Assembly: GCF_011604685.1 (NCBI RefSeq)
Contig: NZ_CP050063.1
Coordinates: forward strand, 4,734,501-4,798,500
From: Spirosoma aureum
GTDB lineage: Bacteria; Bacteroidota; Bacteroidia; Cytophagales; Spirosomataceae
DNA: 64,000 bases
Reading direction: 5' to 3'
Shown: piece by piece, positions 40,228 to 49,173 of the stretch
Numbering within the stretch: the first letter of the stretch is position 1
Layout of the letters: every line of letters starts with the position of its first letter
Program-made: the position numbers and the translations under genes
Notes under the pieces: generated by a model
Seen by the model: the letters and a program-made list of their open reading frames with translations, nothing else
Told to the model about the DNA's origin: nothing
The model's database searches: none

Positions 40228-42867
40228 ATGTTAACAAACAAGGAATGGATTGAACCACCGATGCCCCGACCGCCCCACTGGGCCGACCGTCTACTGGACC
40301 GGTTTGTGGCCCCTCACCGGCGGGAAGACCTGCAGGGCGACTTGCAGGAAATCTTCCTGAAGCGTGTCACTCAGGTAGGTCTCACTCAAGCCCGACGGGA
40401 GTATGGTTGGGCAGTGCTGCACTACCTTACTCCCTTTTTCTATAAACGACAAACCAATAAGTACCCAAACCCCTCTACAACGGATATGCTTCAGAATTAT
40501 CTCAAAATCGCTATTCGAAATCTCACTAAGAATCAAGTGTATTCGGCTATCAACATTGGTGGGCTGGCGGTAGGCATGGCCGTTGCCATGCTCATTGGCC
40601 TTTGGGTATACGATGAGTTCAGTTTCAACCAATATCACCCTAACTACGACCGAATTGCTCAGGTCATGCAGCATGCTACCTCCAATGGAAAGGTCGAATC
40701 GCAGGTGGCTAACCCCGCCGTCATGGGCCCCGAACTCCGGGCAAAGTATGGGAGTAATTTTAAATATGTGGTGCAGGCGTCCTGGCCAGGTTCGTATGTT
40801 TTGTCAGTAGGTGATAATCATGTATCAAAAGAAGGGATCTATTTTGAACCCGATGGCCCGGCCATGCTTGGGCTGCGAATGCGACAGGGAACCTATGCCG
40901 GGCTGAAAGATCCCTACTCGATTATGCTTTCGGAGTCGGTTGCCAAGTCGCTCTTTGGTAACCAGAATCCGATGGGCAAAACGCTGAAAGTCGGCCGGAA
41001 ATATGAAGTAAAAGTGACAGGTGTCTATGAAGACCTGCCCTATAACACCTCGTTTCGGAAAGTAAGTGTCATTATGCCCTGGGCGTTGTGGCTCATCGAC
41101 AACCCCTGGGTAAAAACAATGAAAAAACCCTGGGGAAGCAACTTTAGTCAGACGTACGCCCAGGTGGCTGACCACGTAGCTATGGAAGATGCGTCGACGC
41201 GAATCAAAAACGTAAAACTTGATAATCTAAGTAAGGAAGAAGCCCGGTATAAATGGGTGGCTTTTCTGCATCCCATGCGTAAATGGGAACTGTATGGGGA
41301 ATTTAAAAATGGCATGAACACCGGCGGTCAAATCAAATACGTCTGGATGTTTGGCATCATTGGCGTATTTGTCCTGATACTGGCCTGTATCAATTTCATG
41401 AACCTGGCAACAGCCCGTAGCGAGAAACGAGCCAAAGAAGTGGGCATCCGTAAGGCTGTTGGCTCGGTGCGGTCGCAGTTGGTGAATCAATTCTTTGCCG
41501 AATCGTATCTGGTGGTTTTTCTGGCCTTCCTGGTCGCTGTGTTGCTGGTGTTACTGCTCCTACCGCCCTTTAATGAAGTAGCCGACAAAAAAATCGAGTT
41601 TCTTTGGAACAAGCCCCAATTCTGGTTCATCTGCCTGGCTTTTATTGGTATCACCGGATTGGTGGCGGGTAGCTATCCGGCTTTTTACCTGTCGTCGTTT
41701 CAGCCGCTTAGTGTGCTGAAGGGCACGTTTCGGGTTGGAAAGTGGGCTGCTGTTCCTCGCCAAGCCTTAGTGGTCGTCCAATTTACTGTCTCCATAGTCC
41801 TCATTATTGGCACGATCGTCGTCTATCAACAAATCCAGCACGCCAAAAACCGGCCCATTGGCTACAACCGCAACGGGCTGGTCAACCTGGGCGTTGAGAA
41901 AGAAATAAAAGAGCATTTCGAGGCCTTTCGGGCCGAGCTGAAAGAGGCCGGTGCCATCGAAGAAATGGCGGCCTCGAGTAGTCCGCTGACGGGTGTGTGG
42001 AATACCAACGGTGGTTTTGACTGGGCGGGCAAAGATCCTAACCTGGGGGTTGATTTTCCCAACTCCAATGTAACCTACGAATGGGGCAAAACAGTGGGCT
42101 GGAAAGTAAAAGAAGGGCGCGATTTCTCCCGAGAGTTTGCAACCGACTCATCGGCCTTTATCATCAATGAAGCCATGAAGCAATTTCTGCCTTTCAAGAA
42201 TCCGGTTGGCAAAATTCTGAAATGGGAGAATAAGCCCTACACGATTATTGGCGTGGTGAGTGATATTATGGCTGAATCGCCTTTTTATCCTGTTCGTCCC
42301 TCGCTGTATCACATCGATTCGGATACGCCATGGAATATGACCATTCGCCTGAAGGCGGCTAAAAGTCCGAGCCAGTCAATAGCGGTGCTCGAGCAGATTT
42401 GGCGGAAATACGTACCAAATGTTCCCTTTCAGTATGAATTTGTCGATCAGCAGTATGGTAGCAAATTCAAAGCGGAGGAACGGATTGGTACCTTATCGGC
42501 CTACTTTGCCGTATTGGCCATTTTTATTTCGTGCCTGGGTATTTTCGGCATGGCGAGTTTCATTGCCGAGCAACGCACTAAGGAAATCGGCATTCGCAAA
42601 GTGCTGGGTGCCAGTGTAATGAATCTCTGGCAGTTACTCACCAAGGATTTTGCGCTGTTGGTGTTGGTTGCCTGTGTAATAGCTACTCCTATTGCCTATT
42701 ACTACCTCACCGACTGGCTCAAGGGGTATGATTACCGGGTCGACATTTCGTGGTGGGTGTTTGTCGTCGCTGCGATTGGCGCTTTAGGGATTACACTATT
42801 GACGGTCAGTTATCAGAGTATAAAGGCCGCCCTGCTGAACCCGGTCAGGAGCCTGCGTAGCGAGTAG
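40228..42867 (+). CDS. ABC-transporter permease (MacB/FtsX type) with N-terminal prefix domain
   Basis: The 879-residue protein begins with a cytosolic prefix of about 85 residues (PPHWADRLLDRFVAPHRREDLQGDLQEIF). Two MacB-PCD/FtsX units follow, each with a periplasmic domain and membrane helices: NYLKIAIRNLTKNQVYSAINIGGL is the usual FtsX start, ATARSEKRAKEVGIRKAVGS and RTKEIGIRKVLGASVMNLW are the coupling helices. Such permeases move lipids or peptides or transmit mechanical signals. No ABC ATPase is adjacent, so the ATPase must come from elsewhere. It is paired with padR. Confidence 0.93.
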   Translation: MLTNKEWIEPPMPRPPHWADRLLDRFVAPHRREDLQGDLQEIFLKRVTQVGLTQARREYGWAVLHYLTPFFYKRQTNKYPNPSTTDMLQNYLKIAIRNLTKNQVYSAINIGGLAVGMAVAMLIGLWVYDEFSFNQYHPNYDRIAQVMQHATSNGKVESQVANPAVMGPELRAKYGSNFKYVVQASWPGSYVLSVGDNHVSKEGIYFEPDGPAMLGLRMRQGTYAGLKDPYSIMLSESVAKSLFGNQNPMGKTLKVGRKYEVKVTGVYEDLPYNTSFRKVSVIMPWALWLIDNPWVKTMKKPWGSNFSQTYAQVADHVAMEDASTRIKNVKLDNLSKEEARYKWVAFLHPMRKWELYGEFKNGMNTGGQIKYVWMFGIIGVFVLILACINFMNLATARSEKRAKEVGIRKAVGSVRSQLVNQFFAESYLVVFLAFLVAVLLVLLLLPPFNEVADKKIEFLWNKPQFWFICLAFIGITGLVAGSYPAFYLSSFQPLSVLKGTFRVGKWAAVPRQALVVVQFTVSIVLIIGTIVVYQQIQHAKNRPIGYNRNGLVNLGVEKEIKEHFEAFRAELKEAGAIEEMAASSSPLTGVWNTNGGFDWAGKDPNLGVDFPNSNVTYEWGKTVGWKVKEGRDFSREFATDSSAFIINEAMKQFLPFKNPVGKILKWENKPYTIIGVVSDIMAESPFYPVRPSLYHIDSDTPWNMTIRLKAAKSPSQSIAVLEQIWRKYVPNVPFQYEFVDQQYGSKFKAEERIGTLSAYFAVLAIFISCLGIFGMASFIAEQRTKEIGIRKVLGASVMNLWQLLTKDFALLVLVACVIATPIAYYYLTDWLKGYDYRVDISWWVFVVAAIGALGITLLTVSYQSIKAALLNPVRSLRSE

Positions 42868-42889
42868 GATTAATTCATCCTGTTTCTGG

Positions 42890-42919
42890 AAAGCACCGTA
42901 TTTTCTGCGGTGCTTTTTT
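42890..42919 (+). terminator. Rho-independent terminator of the permease gene
   Basis: Stem AAAGCACCG (42890-42898) with CGGTGCTTT (42908-42916), 9-nt loop and following T's. It ends the padR-permease operon. Confidence 0.8.
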
Positions 42920-43111
42920 GATGAACTATTACGAGTGGTAAGGGGCTTTACTAATTCAATCCATTAGCGAACATGATAATCCGACTTAGATCATTTAATC
43001 CTACCAGTAGCCTGATTCAGGAAAAGGAAAGCAGGAAAAATAGAGGCTGGAAAAACATCTTACTGTTTTGTCGATTAAGCTAGTAGTCATCTTAATCGGC
43101 TACTAATTCCT

Positions 43112-44248
43112 ATGCTGTCCTGCAACCTACTGATTCCAAAGGCTGGAATAAAGCAACGTGCAACTTTCTGCCAAAACTGGAGCGTGTGGACAGGGCTGTT
43201 GCTGATCAGCCTGGCCAACCCAGTAACTGTTTATGGACAGGGGCTTCGCTTGCTAGGCATTCCATTGGATACCCTGCTGAAGACTAAAATACCACGAGTC
43301 AATCCAGCTTATATTACGACCTATTACGGGCGTTTACATCTGTATCTGATCAGTGACCGGCAGGATTACGCCCTGCGATTAAGAGGATCAGACCATTTCA
43401 TACTTTATAAACCGAACCTGGCCTGGACGCTAGGCATGGGATTCGACTACAAATGGGCAGGGACTGAATTGACGATTAAGTTGCCCTTTCTGGGCTATAA
43501 TACGGCTCAGAAAGGAAAGACAAAGCCTTTTGGAATTAGCCTTAACATTAATAACCGGCGGCTCTGGATAGCAGGTCAGTACCAGTTTTATCGGGGTTTC
43601 TATATGGCTAATCCTCATTTATTAGAGCCCGACTGGTTGGCCAATCACTCGATGTATCCCTACCGAAATGATCTGAAAAGCCAGACACTCACTAGTCATG
43701 TCCAGTATTTGTTTAATCCTTTGCAGATATCCATTCCGGCCAGCCTCCTTCAGCGGGAGGGACAGCGACAGGCAGCGGGTTCATGGGTTATTGGGAGCTT
43801 TTTAACATATCAACGGATTCATGCTGATTCCGCTTTGGTCCCCCTTGCTCTCCTGACCGACTTTCAAAACACCTCTTCTTTACAGGGCGTTAGTTCATGG
43901 GCGCTAGGGGTGGATGGCGGCTATATGCAGACAGTTGTACTGGGCAAGTACTACTTTATCAACATGAGCCTACGCCCTGGTTTATCGATTCTGGTGACTC
44001 AAACTAAGTTTACCAATCAATCGCCCCAAACTCATCTGGGTCTGGGCTGGCAGGGTCTGGCTTCTTTAACATTGGGCTATAGCACAGACAGGTATTACGG
44101 GGGTATCTATGCCTCAGCGGCTTGGCTCAATCGAGCCTTCAGGAATGAGTTTCTACGTACAGATACGGACTACATACGGTTAGTTGCTGGCAAGCGGCTA
44201 CGCTACAGACCTAAAGGGATGATCAAGAAACTACCAGGGATGCAATAA
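43112..44248 (+). CDS. DUF4421-like outer-membrane protein
   Basis: The 378-residue protein has a signal sequence (about 25-42, ending TVYGQ) preceded by an unusual N-terminal extension of about 25 residues. The body has the DUF4421 features YYGRLHLYLISDRQDYALRL, ILYKPNLAWTLGMGFDYKWAG and PFLGYN, and many amphipathic strands. The C-terminus is basic (RLRYRPKGMIKKLPGMQ). The family is assumed to be outer-membrane barrels of unknown function. It stands alone between the permease terminator and tRNA-Leu. Confidence 0.75.
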   Translation: MLSCNLLIPKAGIKQRATFCQNWSVWTGLLLISLANPVTVYGQGLRLLGIPLDTLLKTKIPRVNPAYITTYYGRLHLYLISDRQDYALRLRGSDHFILYKPNLAWTLGMGFDYKWAGTELTIKLPFLGYNTAQKGKTKPFGISLNINNRRLWIAGQYQFYRGFYMANPHLLEPDWLANHSMYPYRNDLKSQTLTSHVQYLFNPLQISIPASLLQREGQRQAAGSWVIGSFLTYQRIHADSALVPLALLTDFQNTSSLQGVSSWALGVDGGYMQTVVLGKYYFINMSLRPGLSILVTQTKFTNQSPQTHLGLGWQGLASLTLGYSTDRYYGGIYASAAWLNRAFRNEFLRTDTDYIRLVAGKRLRYRPKGMIKKLPGMQ

Positions 44249-44280
44249 AGGAAATACATTGTCTTACCCACTAATTAAAA

Positions 44281-44308
44281 AAGCACTTACCGTTGCTTGT
44301 AAGTGCTT
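44281..44308 (-). terminator. Terminator of tRNA-Leu
   Basis: Stem arms AAGCACTTAC (44281-44290) and GTAAGTGCTT (44299-44308) with an 8-nt loop. On the minus strand the stem is followed by six T's, 18 bases after the tRNA. Confidence 0.8.
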
Positions 44309-44326
44309 CATATTGAATCGATTATG

Positions 44327-44408
44327 TGACCACGGGGAGACTCGAACTCCCATGCCTTGCAGCACCACCCCCTCAAGATGGCGTGTCTACCAGTTTCACC
44401 ACGTGGCC
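44327..44408 (-). tRNA. tRNA-Leu (anticodon GAG)
   Basis: The minus strand folds as an 82-nt class II tRNA. Acceptor GGCCACG pairs with CGTGGTC plus discriminator A. The D stem is GTG/CAC, the anticodon stem CCATC/GGTGG encloses loop TTGAGGG (anticodon GAG), a long variable arm (TGC..GCA) follows, and the T arm is GGGAG-TTCGAGT-CTCCC. CCA is not encoded. It reads CUC and CUU codons. Confidence 0.95.
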
Positions 44409-44559
44409 ATTTCCTGATTGCGGGTGCAAACATAGTAGTTTGATTTTATGGATCCAAATTGTCTTGTTTTTCTTTTCATATTTTCTTGAAAACTGCCCTC
44501 AAAGTGGCCAAAATTTTGTACTTTTAGTCCTTGAAATAACGTTTTAAAGTTTACAAAGC

Positions 44560-44973
44560 ATGGCGCTCGAACTAATAGGAAAACTTATAAAAGTATTGCC
44601 CGAAGTGACTGGACAAGGCAAAAATGGTGCATGGAATAAACAGGAGTTTGTGATTGAAACACTTGATAGCCAGTACCCTAAAAAAGTGTGTCTGACAGCC
44701 TGGGGCGATAAGGCAAATGACCTGAAACAGTTTGCCGATGGCGACACGTTGAAAGCAACATTTAGTGCCGAGTCGCGTGAATATAATGACCGCTGGTACA
44801 CTGAACTTCGTGCCTTTCGGATTGAAGTGGCTGAAGGCGATAGCGGTTATTCGGCACCAGCACCAGCACGATCGGCGCAACCCCAGACTTCGCGCCCGGC
44901 TGCTCAGAGCCAACCAGCTGCAATGCCTTTCAACACAACATTTGACGATGAAAGCAATGATTTGCCTTTCTGA
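44560..44973 (+). CDS. DUF3127 OB-fold-like protein with SSB-type C-terminal tail
   Basis: The 137-residue protein has an N-terminal DUF3127 domain (LIGKLIKVLPEVTGQGKNG, then KQEFVIET and PKKVCLTAWGDKANDL), thought to adopt an OB fold. After residue 95 comes a low-complexity Ala/Pro/Gln/Ser linker. The tail is acidic and ends ESNDLPF, very like the SSB C-terminal peptide that recruits replication and repair proteins. It is not SSB itself. It lies between two minus-strand tRNA genes and ends 7 bases before a 33-bp palindrome. Confidence 0.85.
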   Translation: MALELIGKLIKVLPEVTGQGKNGAWNKQEFVIETLDSQYPKKVCLTAWGDKANDLKQFADGDTLKATFSAESREYNDRWYTELRAFRIEVAEGDSGYSAPAPARSAQPQTSRPAAQSQPAAMPFNTTFDDESNDLPF

Positions 44974-44980
44974 TGCTAAC

Positions 44981-45048
44981 AATCACTAAAGTAAAAAGGA
45001 GGACAGAAATTGAAATCAATTTCTGTCCTCCTTTTTACTTTAGTGATT
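44981..45048. terminator. 33-bp perfect palindrome; bidirectional terminator running into tRNA-Lys
   Basis: Arms at 44981-45013 and 45016-45048 are perfectly complementary over 33 bp with a 2-base centre. The left arm begins 8 bases after the DUF3127 stop, and the right arm includes the last five bases of tRNA-Lys (45044-45048). Internal AAAAAGGAGG and CCTCCTTTTT tracts give T runs on both strands. It is well placed to end both transcripts. Confidence 0.85.
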
Positions 45049-45116
45049 CGGCTGGGATTCGAACCCAGGACCCATACATTAAAAGTGTATTGCTCTACCA
45101 GCTGAGCTACCAAATC
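45044..45116 (-). tRNA. tRNA-Lys (anticodon TTT)
   Basis: The minus strand folds as a 73-nt tRNA. Acceptor GATTTGG pairs with CCGAATC plus discriminator A. The D arm is GCTC-AGCTGGTA-GAGC, the anticodon stem ATACA/TGTAT encloses CTTTTAA (anticodon TTT), and the T arm is CTGGG-TTCGAAT-CCCAG. CCA is not encoded. Its 3' end is part of the adjacent palindrome. Confidence 0.97.
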
Positions 45117-45190
45117 TTGGATGATAAGCGATATATGATAAGGGGTATGTTTATCAAACGCGGTGCAAAATTATAGCCTTATTTCGTTCA

Positions 45191-45916
45191 ATGCAAGCCT
45201 TTATCCTTAAAATAAGCCTATTTTTTTGTCTAATGGCTGGTTGCTTGCCGATGAAAGCCGCCCAGGTTGACCCAATTCGGCGGGCCGATTCGCTGTTTGC
45301 CGCTGGGTCTCAGGCTGATGCTGCAAAATTATATGAGACGGCAATGGCAGAGGGAAAATCAGCCACAGATGGTATGTTGCTTAAACTGGCCAGCGCCTAT
45401 GAACACCAGAACGACATACCTCACCTTCTTTATTACCTTCAGGTCTATTTTGACCGTCACCCCGATGATGCCGTGCTACACCGTATGAACGAAGTGGCCC
45501 GTGCTAACAATCTCAATGGATATGAAACGGACGACCTCAATTATTTTTATTTGTTCTATAAAAAGTACGGTATCTATTTCCTTCTCTTTTTGCTAATTCC
45601 GGCAGGGTACGCATTTGGCGTACTACTCGTTAAATTGTTTCGAAAGGAAACAATTCCAGTTCGGCAGAAATGGGTTTTACTGCTGTATCTAATCGGTTTA
45701 TTACTCTTTGTAAACCTGCCGGAAGGTGTTCAGTCAGGAATAACAAGCCATGATCGTGTCTTGCTTCGTACGGATCCATCGGCAGCAGCACCCGTCGCCG
45801 AAATTATTGGACGTGGCCATAAAGTAAACATCATTGGTAGCCAGGATATTTACCTTCGGGTGTTCTGGCACAATGAATTATACTACATCCGACGCGATAA
45901 TGTCTGGGTTATCTAG
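45191..45916 (+). CDS. TPR-like membrane protein with C-terminal SH3-like domain
   Basis: The 241-residue protein has a signal peptide (ending PMKAAQ), a TPR-like helical region (ADSLFAAGSQADAAKLYETAMAEG, about 31-55, and following helices). Two membrane segments (about 127-147 and 157-175) and a small SH3b-like tail (LLRTDPSAAAPVAEIIGRGHKVNIIG) follow. The layout resembles BatE-type proteins of the aerotolerance locus, but no bat genes are adjacent. A role in binding cell-wall or protein ligands is inference. Confidence 0.7.
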   Translation: MQAFILKISLFFCLMAGCLPMKAAQVDPIRRADSLFAAGSQADAAKLYETAMAEGKSATDGMLLKLASAYEHQNDIPHLLYYLQVYFDRHPDDAVLHRMNEVARANNLNGYETDDLNYFYLFYKKYGIYFLLFLLIPAGYAFGVLLVKLFRKETIPVRQKWVLLLYLIGLLLFVNLPEGVQSGITSHDRVLLRTDPSAAAPVAEIIGRGHKVNIIGSQDIYLRVFWHNELYYIRRDNVWVI

Positions 45917-45932
45917 AAATGATAGAATGATT

Positions 45933-45997
45933 AAATGATTGAGTGGTTGAATGAGTCGTGTGTAATTCCATTCAATCATTCAACCACTCAATCATTT
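45933..45997. terminator. 22-bp perfect inverted repeat between convergent genes
   Basis: Arms at 45933-45954 and 45976-45997 are perfectly complementary over 22 bp with a 21-nt loop. The right arm covers the last two codons of the SDR gene on the minus strand. The repeated AATGATTGAGTGGTTGAATGA-type words recall the inverted repeat at 18561. It probably terminates both genes. Confidence 0.75.
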
Positions 45998-46801
45998 CTT
46001 AAGAGGAGAGTCTTTCTCTTTGGCCAGCGTATTGAACACGAGTTTGTCAGCAAGGGCGGGCAGCCATTTGTTAATGAAAACAGTCAATTTCCCCTGCGTT
46101 GTCAGGATGAGTTCGCGTTTACGTGATTTTACGGCCCGCAGTATGTAGTCGGCACACTCTTCTGCACTCATCATATTGCTTTCGTCACGCATGGTTTCGC
46201 CCTTTGCCTGGCCGTGGGCATCGAGGGCTGAAACACGAATGTTAGATGCAGTGAAGCCAGGACAGGCTGTTAAAACGTGAACTCCTGTATGCAATAACTC
46301 CGTCCGTACAGCCTCTAAAAAACCATTCATCGCGAATTTTGAGGCTGAATAACCACTTCGCACGGGAAGTCCGCGGTAACCGGCAATAGACGATATACCA
46401 ACGATTGAGCCCTTGGTTTTCAGAATATGAGGGAGTGCATAACGAGTGGCATAAACGGTGCCCATAAAGTTAATGTCCATCACTTTCTGGATCACTGCAG
46501 GATCGGTGTCAATCAGCATGGAGCGCATTGAAATGCCTGCATTATTGATGAGTATGTCCAGTCTTCCGAATCGGGCAATGGTTTGTTCAATTAGCTGTTG
46601 AACATCGGCTTCCCGGCTAACATCGGCAATGAGCGAAAGGACTGTGATACCTGCCTGTTGCAAGTCAGTACTAACTTCCTGAAGTGCTTCCGCTTTACGG
46701 GCACAGATAACAATACGGGCCCCTTCGCGGCCAAACGCAAACGCAAGCGCACGGCCAATTCCCGACGATGCCCCTGTAATGAGAACTACTTTATCCTTCA
46801 T
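45992..46801 (-). CDS. Short-chain dehydrogenase/reductase
   Basis: The 269-residue protein is a classical SDR: NAD(P)-binding TGASSGIG near residue 9, NNAGIS, a catalytic Ser in GISSIAGYRG and the YSASK active site. The R at ICARKAEAL after strand 2 hints at NADP preference. The C-terminus carries an extra membrane-associated-looking stretch (LTVFINKWLPALADKLVF). The substrate is unknown. Its end overlaps the terminator stem. Confidence 0.92.
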   Translation of the reverse strand: MKDKVVLITGASSGIGRALAFAFGREGARIVICARKAEALQEVSTDLQQAGITVLSLIADVSREADVQQLIEQTIARFGRLDILINNAGISMRSMLIDTDPAVIQKVMDINFMGTVYATRYALPHILKTKGSIVGISSIAGYRGLPVRSGYSASKFAMNGFLEAVRTELLHTGVHVLTACPGFTASNIRVSALDAHGQAKGETMRDESNMMSAEECADYILRAVKSRKRELILTTQGKLTVFINKWLPALADKLVFNTLAKEKDSPLKK

Positions 46802-46863
46802 AATCGTGGATGCGAAGATAAGGGAATTCAGTAAAAGGGTACGTATGATAATCAGTTGCCCTC

Positions 46864-49101
46864 TTACCGAATTAGCGTTACAGGACCTTTAAACGTTCGG
46901 GTCGTGGTTTGGATGAGGTAATAATAGGTCCCTGCCGGATCATTCGTGCCGAGCCAGCGAAATTTAGGATCACTGGAGGTAAAGACCGTCCGTCCATAAC
47001 GGTTCGAGATTTCAACCTTATTAAACTGCTCAGCACAGGAATTTTCGGGCAGACCATTCACGGCAAAAAAATCATTGTAACCATCGCCATTGGGCGTAAA
47101 AACGTTCGGTACTTTAATGTCGGCAGCCACTGATGGATCTTTTACGTGAAAGATGACCGTTGTGGTGTCGGTATGTTTAGGCTGACAGGATCGGTCGTCG
47201 GCTATAAAATCAACCACAAACGTAGCTTCCGACTTACCGGCCATCAGTTCGCAGGTGGGTTTCCAGCCGAATAAGGATTGGAGAGCCACGGGTCCGGTTT
47301 TGTCGGTAAAGTTCATGCCCATGGCTTTGTAGTCAAATCCCCGGCCGACCGCCGATAGCCGGATCGTGTCGCGGTCGGGATCATCGCCAATAACCGTGAA
47401 GGCGCTACCCACTGAATCTTTGGGGCCAACGGTTAGTTCGACTACCTGTTGCGAGAGCGTTGTGCGAACGGTTGGCGGCTTACTGGGTAATCCAGTGGCC
47501 GCTAAATTGACCGATACGGTGTCGCGCAGGTTGCGATTACAGCGGGTATCGGTTACAATAAAATCCACGATGTATTCGGAACGGGTAGCATCGGTGCAGG
47601 ATGGTTTCCAGGTAAACGGTTGGGCGACTTTGCCAACCCCCGTTGCCGAACCAAATGTCATTCCTGCCTGTGCCAGCGTAAAGCCACGCCCAACGGCCTG
47701 AATCGTGATATTGTCGTTGTCGATGTCGTTGCCAAATGCGGTAAAGGTTAATGACGATCCAACCGTGGCATTTCCTTTGTTACTGGGTAAGTCCGTAGTA
47801 GCAACCGGTTTATTGTTCGGGGAAGGAATAATGTTCAGCCGGATGCTTATTGTATCGCTCAACCCTTGTGGGCACCCTTCATCGGTGGCCCGAATCAATA
47901 GCGTAAAGGGCTGGCCATTTCCACCAACACAACGCCCAAAACAGAATTTGGTTCGTAAGGTATCGCTCGTACTTCGGGTAAACAAGTCGCCAGGAGCCAG
48001 GGTGAGGCCGGGCAGCGATCCACTCATATTAATAATCCGAATGCGTTGGTTGGGATTTGGATCGGTAACATACAGGTCAAGACAATTGGTATCTTTTTCG
48101 GCAATTGTTAACACGGTGCCCTGTGTATAGAACTTTGCCTGTCCTTCCGGCCTGAAGAGTAACTTTGGCGGATCGTTTTTAGGACAATCTACCACCAATA
48201 CCTGATAGTCACGCCGGACGCGCCCAATCCGAACTCCTTTTCGAAATTCATCCACCTGCACCGAAAACACATGGAGCCCCACGCGATTGGGCGTTACGGT
48301 CAAGAGCCCGGTGCGCGCATTGACCTGTAGTGGCTGGGTACCAGGGATTTCATTTGCAACCGAAACGCCCGCGATCCAGGTAACGGGCGGGTAGGGCCCC
48401 GGATAGAAAATAGGATTATTAAGCTGGTTTAACGCACCAGGGTTAGGCGTGCCACGGTTGCTAAATCCATTGAAAGGGGTTACAATGGTATAGCTCAGAC
48501 TGTCACCATCCGCGTCCTTGGCACTAAAGTCAAGGCTAAACGGCTGACCAATGCAGGCATAATCCCCTTTAGGAACGGTAAAAACAGGGGATGAATTTTT
48601 GGTTGACAGGGCAGGAAATTCCAAATAAAATGTTGACCCTGCATCGCCGGGATTTTGCAAATTAACAATGCTGCTGTTGCGGCAGCATCGTTCCCAGGAT
48701 AAGTAATACCCACCCGGATCGTTAAACACATTCGGATCAAGATTGATATCCAGCGTGTGCCGTATAAGCCGGGTTCGCAGCATCGCCGTCTGACAGCTGT
48801 TATTGGTGTAAGGAACATATTCACTGCTCACCCGATTGAGTGGCACGAATCCAATAAGTTCGTTCGTTCGTTTCGAAAAAACACCGACCGATACGCGCCC
48901 ATCATCGGCTCCCTGGTCGCCATTCACATCATCAAAATAAAGATTTAAATTAATTCGGTGAGAATAGGCGCTCTGCGGACCGAGATAACGCAGTTCTAAT
49001 TCACCTCCAACGATATGCGTAGCGCGTACAACCCCACTGACAATCAGCAATAAACTGATTATCCCCATCATCAACAAGCGTCTACGGTATAGATGCACCA
49101 T
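46864..49101 (-). CDS. Secreted adhesin-like protein with T9SS type B (CHU_C) sorting domain
   Basis: The 745-residue protein has a signal peptide ending VVRA. Repeated immunoglobulin/cadherin-like segments follow, including ATHIVGGELELRYLG and two similar modules with GNDIDNDNITIQAVGRGF and GDDPDRDTIRLSAVGRGF. The last about 90 residues are the gliding-motility C-terminal domain (VPNVFTPNGDGYNDFF, ISNRYGRTVF, GTYYYLIQTT). That domain directs type IX secretion. It is probably a surface or released matrix protein. Many cysteines suggest disulfides. Confidence 0.9.
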   Translation of the reverse strand: MVHLYRRRLLMMGIISLLLIVSGVVRATHIVGGELELRYLGPQSAYSHRINLNLYFDDVNGDQGADDGRVSVGVFSKRTNELIGFVPLNRVSSEYVPYTNNSCQTAMLRTRLIRHTLDINLDPNVFNDPGGYYLSWERCCRNSSIVNLQNPGDAGSTFYLEFPALSTKNSSPVFTVPKGDYACIGQPFSLDFSAKDADGDSLSYTIVTPFNGFSNRGTPNPGALNQLNNPIFYPGPYPPVTWIAGVSVANEIPGTQPLQVNARTGLLTVTPNRVGLHVFSVQVDEFRKGVRIGRVRRDYQVLVVDCPKNDPPKLLFRPEGQAKFYTQGTVLTIAEKDTNCLDLYVTDPNPNQRIRIINMSGSLPGLTLAPGDLFTRSTSDTLRTKFCFGRCVGGNGQPFTLLIRATDEGCPQGLSDTISIRLNIIPSPNNKPVATTDLPSNKGNATVGSSLTFTAFGNDIDNDNITIQAVGRGFTLAQAGMTFGSATGVGKVAQPFTWKPSCTDATRSEYIVDFIVTDTRCNRNLRDTVSVNLAATGLPSKPPTVRTTLSQQVVELTVGPKDSVGSAFTVIGDDPDRDTIRLSAVGRGFDYKAMGMNFTDKTGPVALQSLFGWKPTCELMAGKSEATFVVDFIADDRSCQPKHTDTTTVIFHVKDPSVAADIKVPNVFTPNGDGYNDFFAVNGLPENSCAEQFNKVEISNRYGRTVFTSSDPKFRWLGTNDPAGTYYYLIQTTTRTFKGPVTLIR

Positions 49102-49173
49102 AAAAGGAATTGGTTAGGTAAAGTAAGACCGTCCGGAAACGGCTGCTTAAATTAGCGGTTTTTTAGGAGACTT

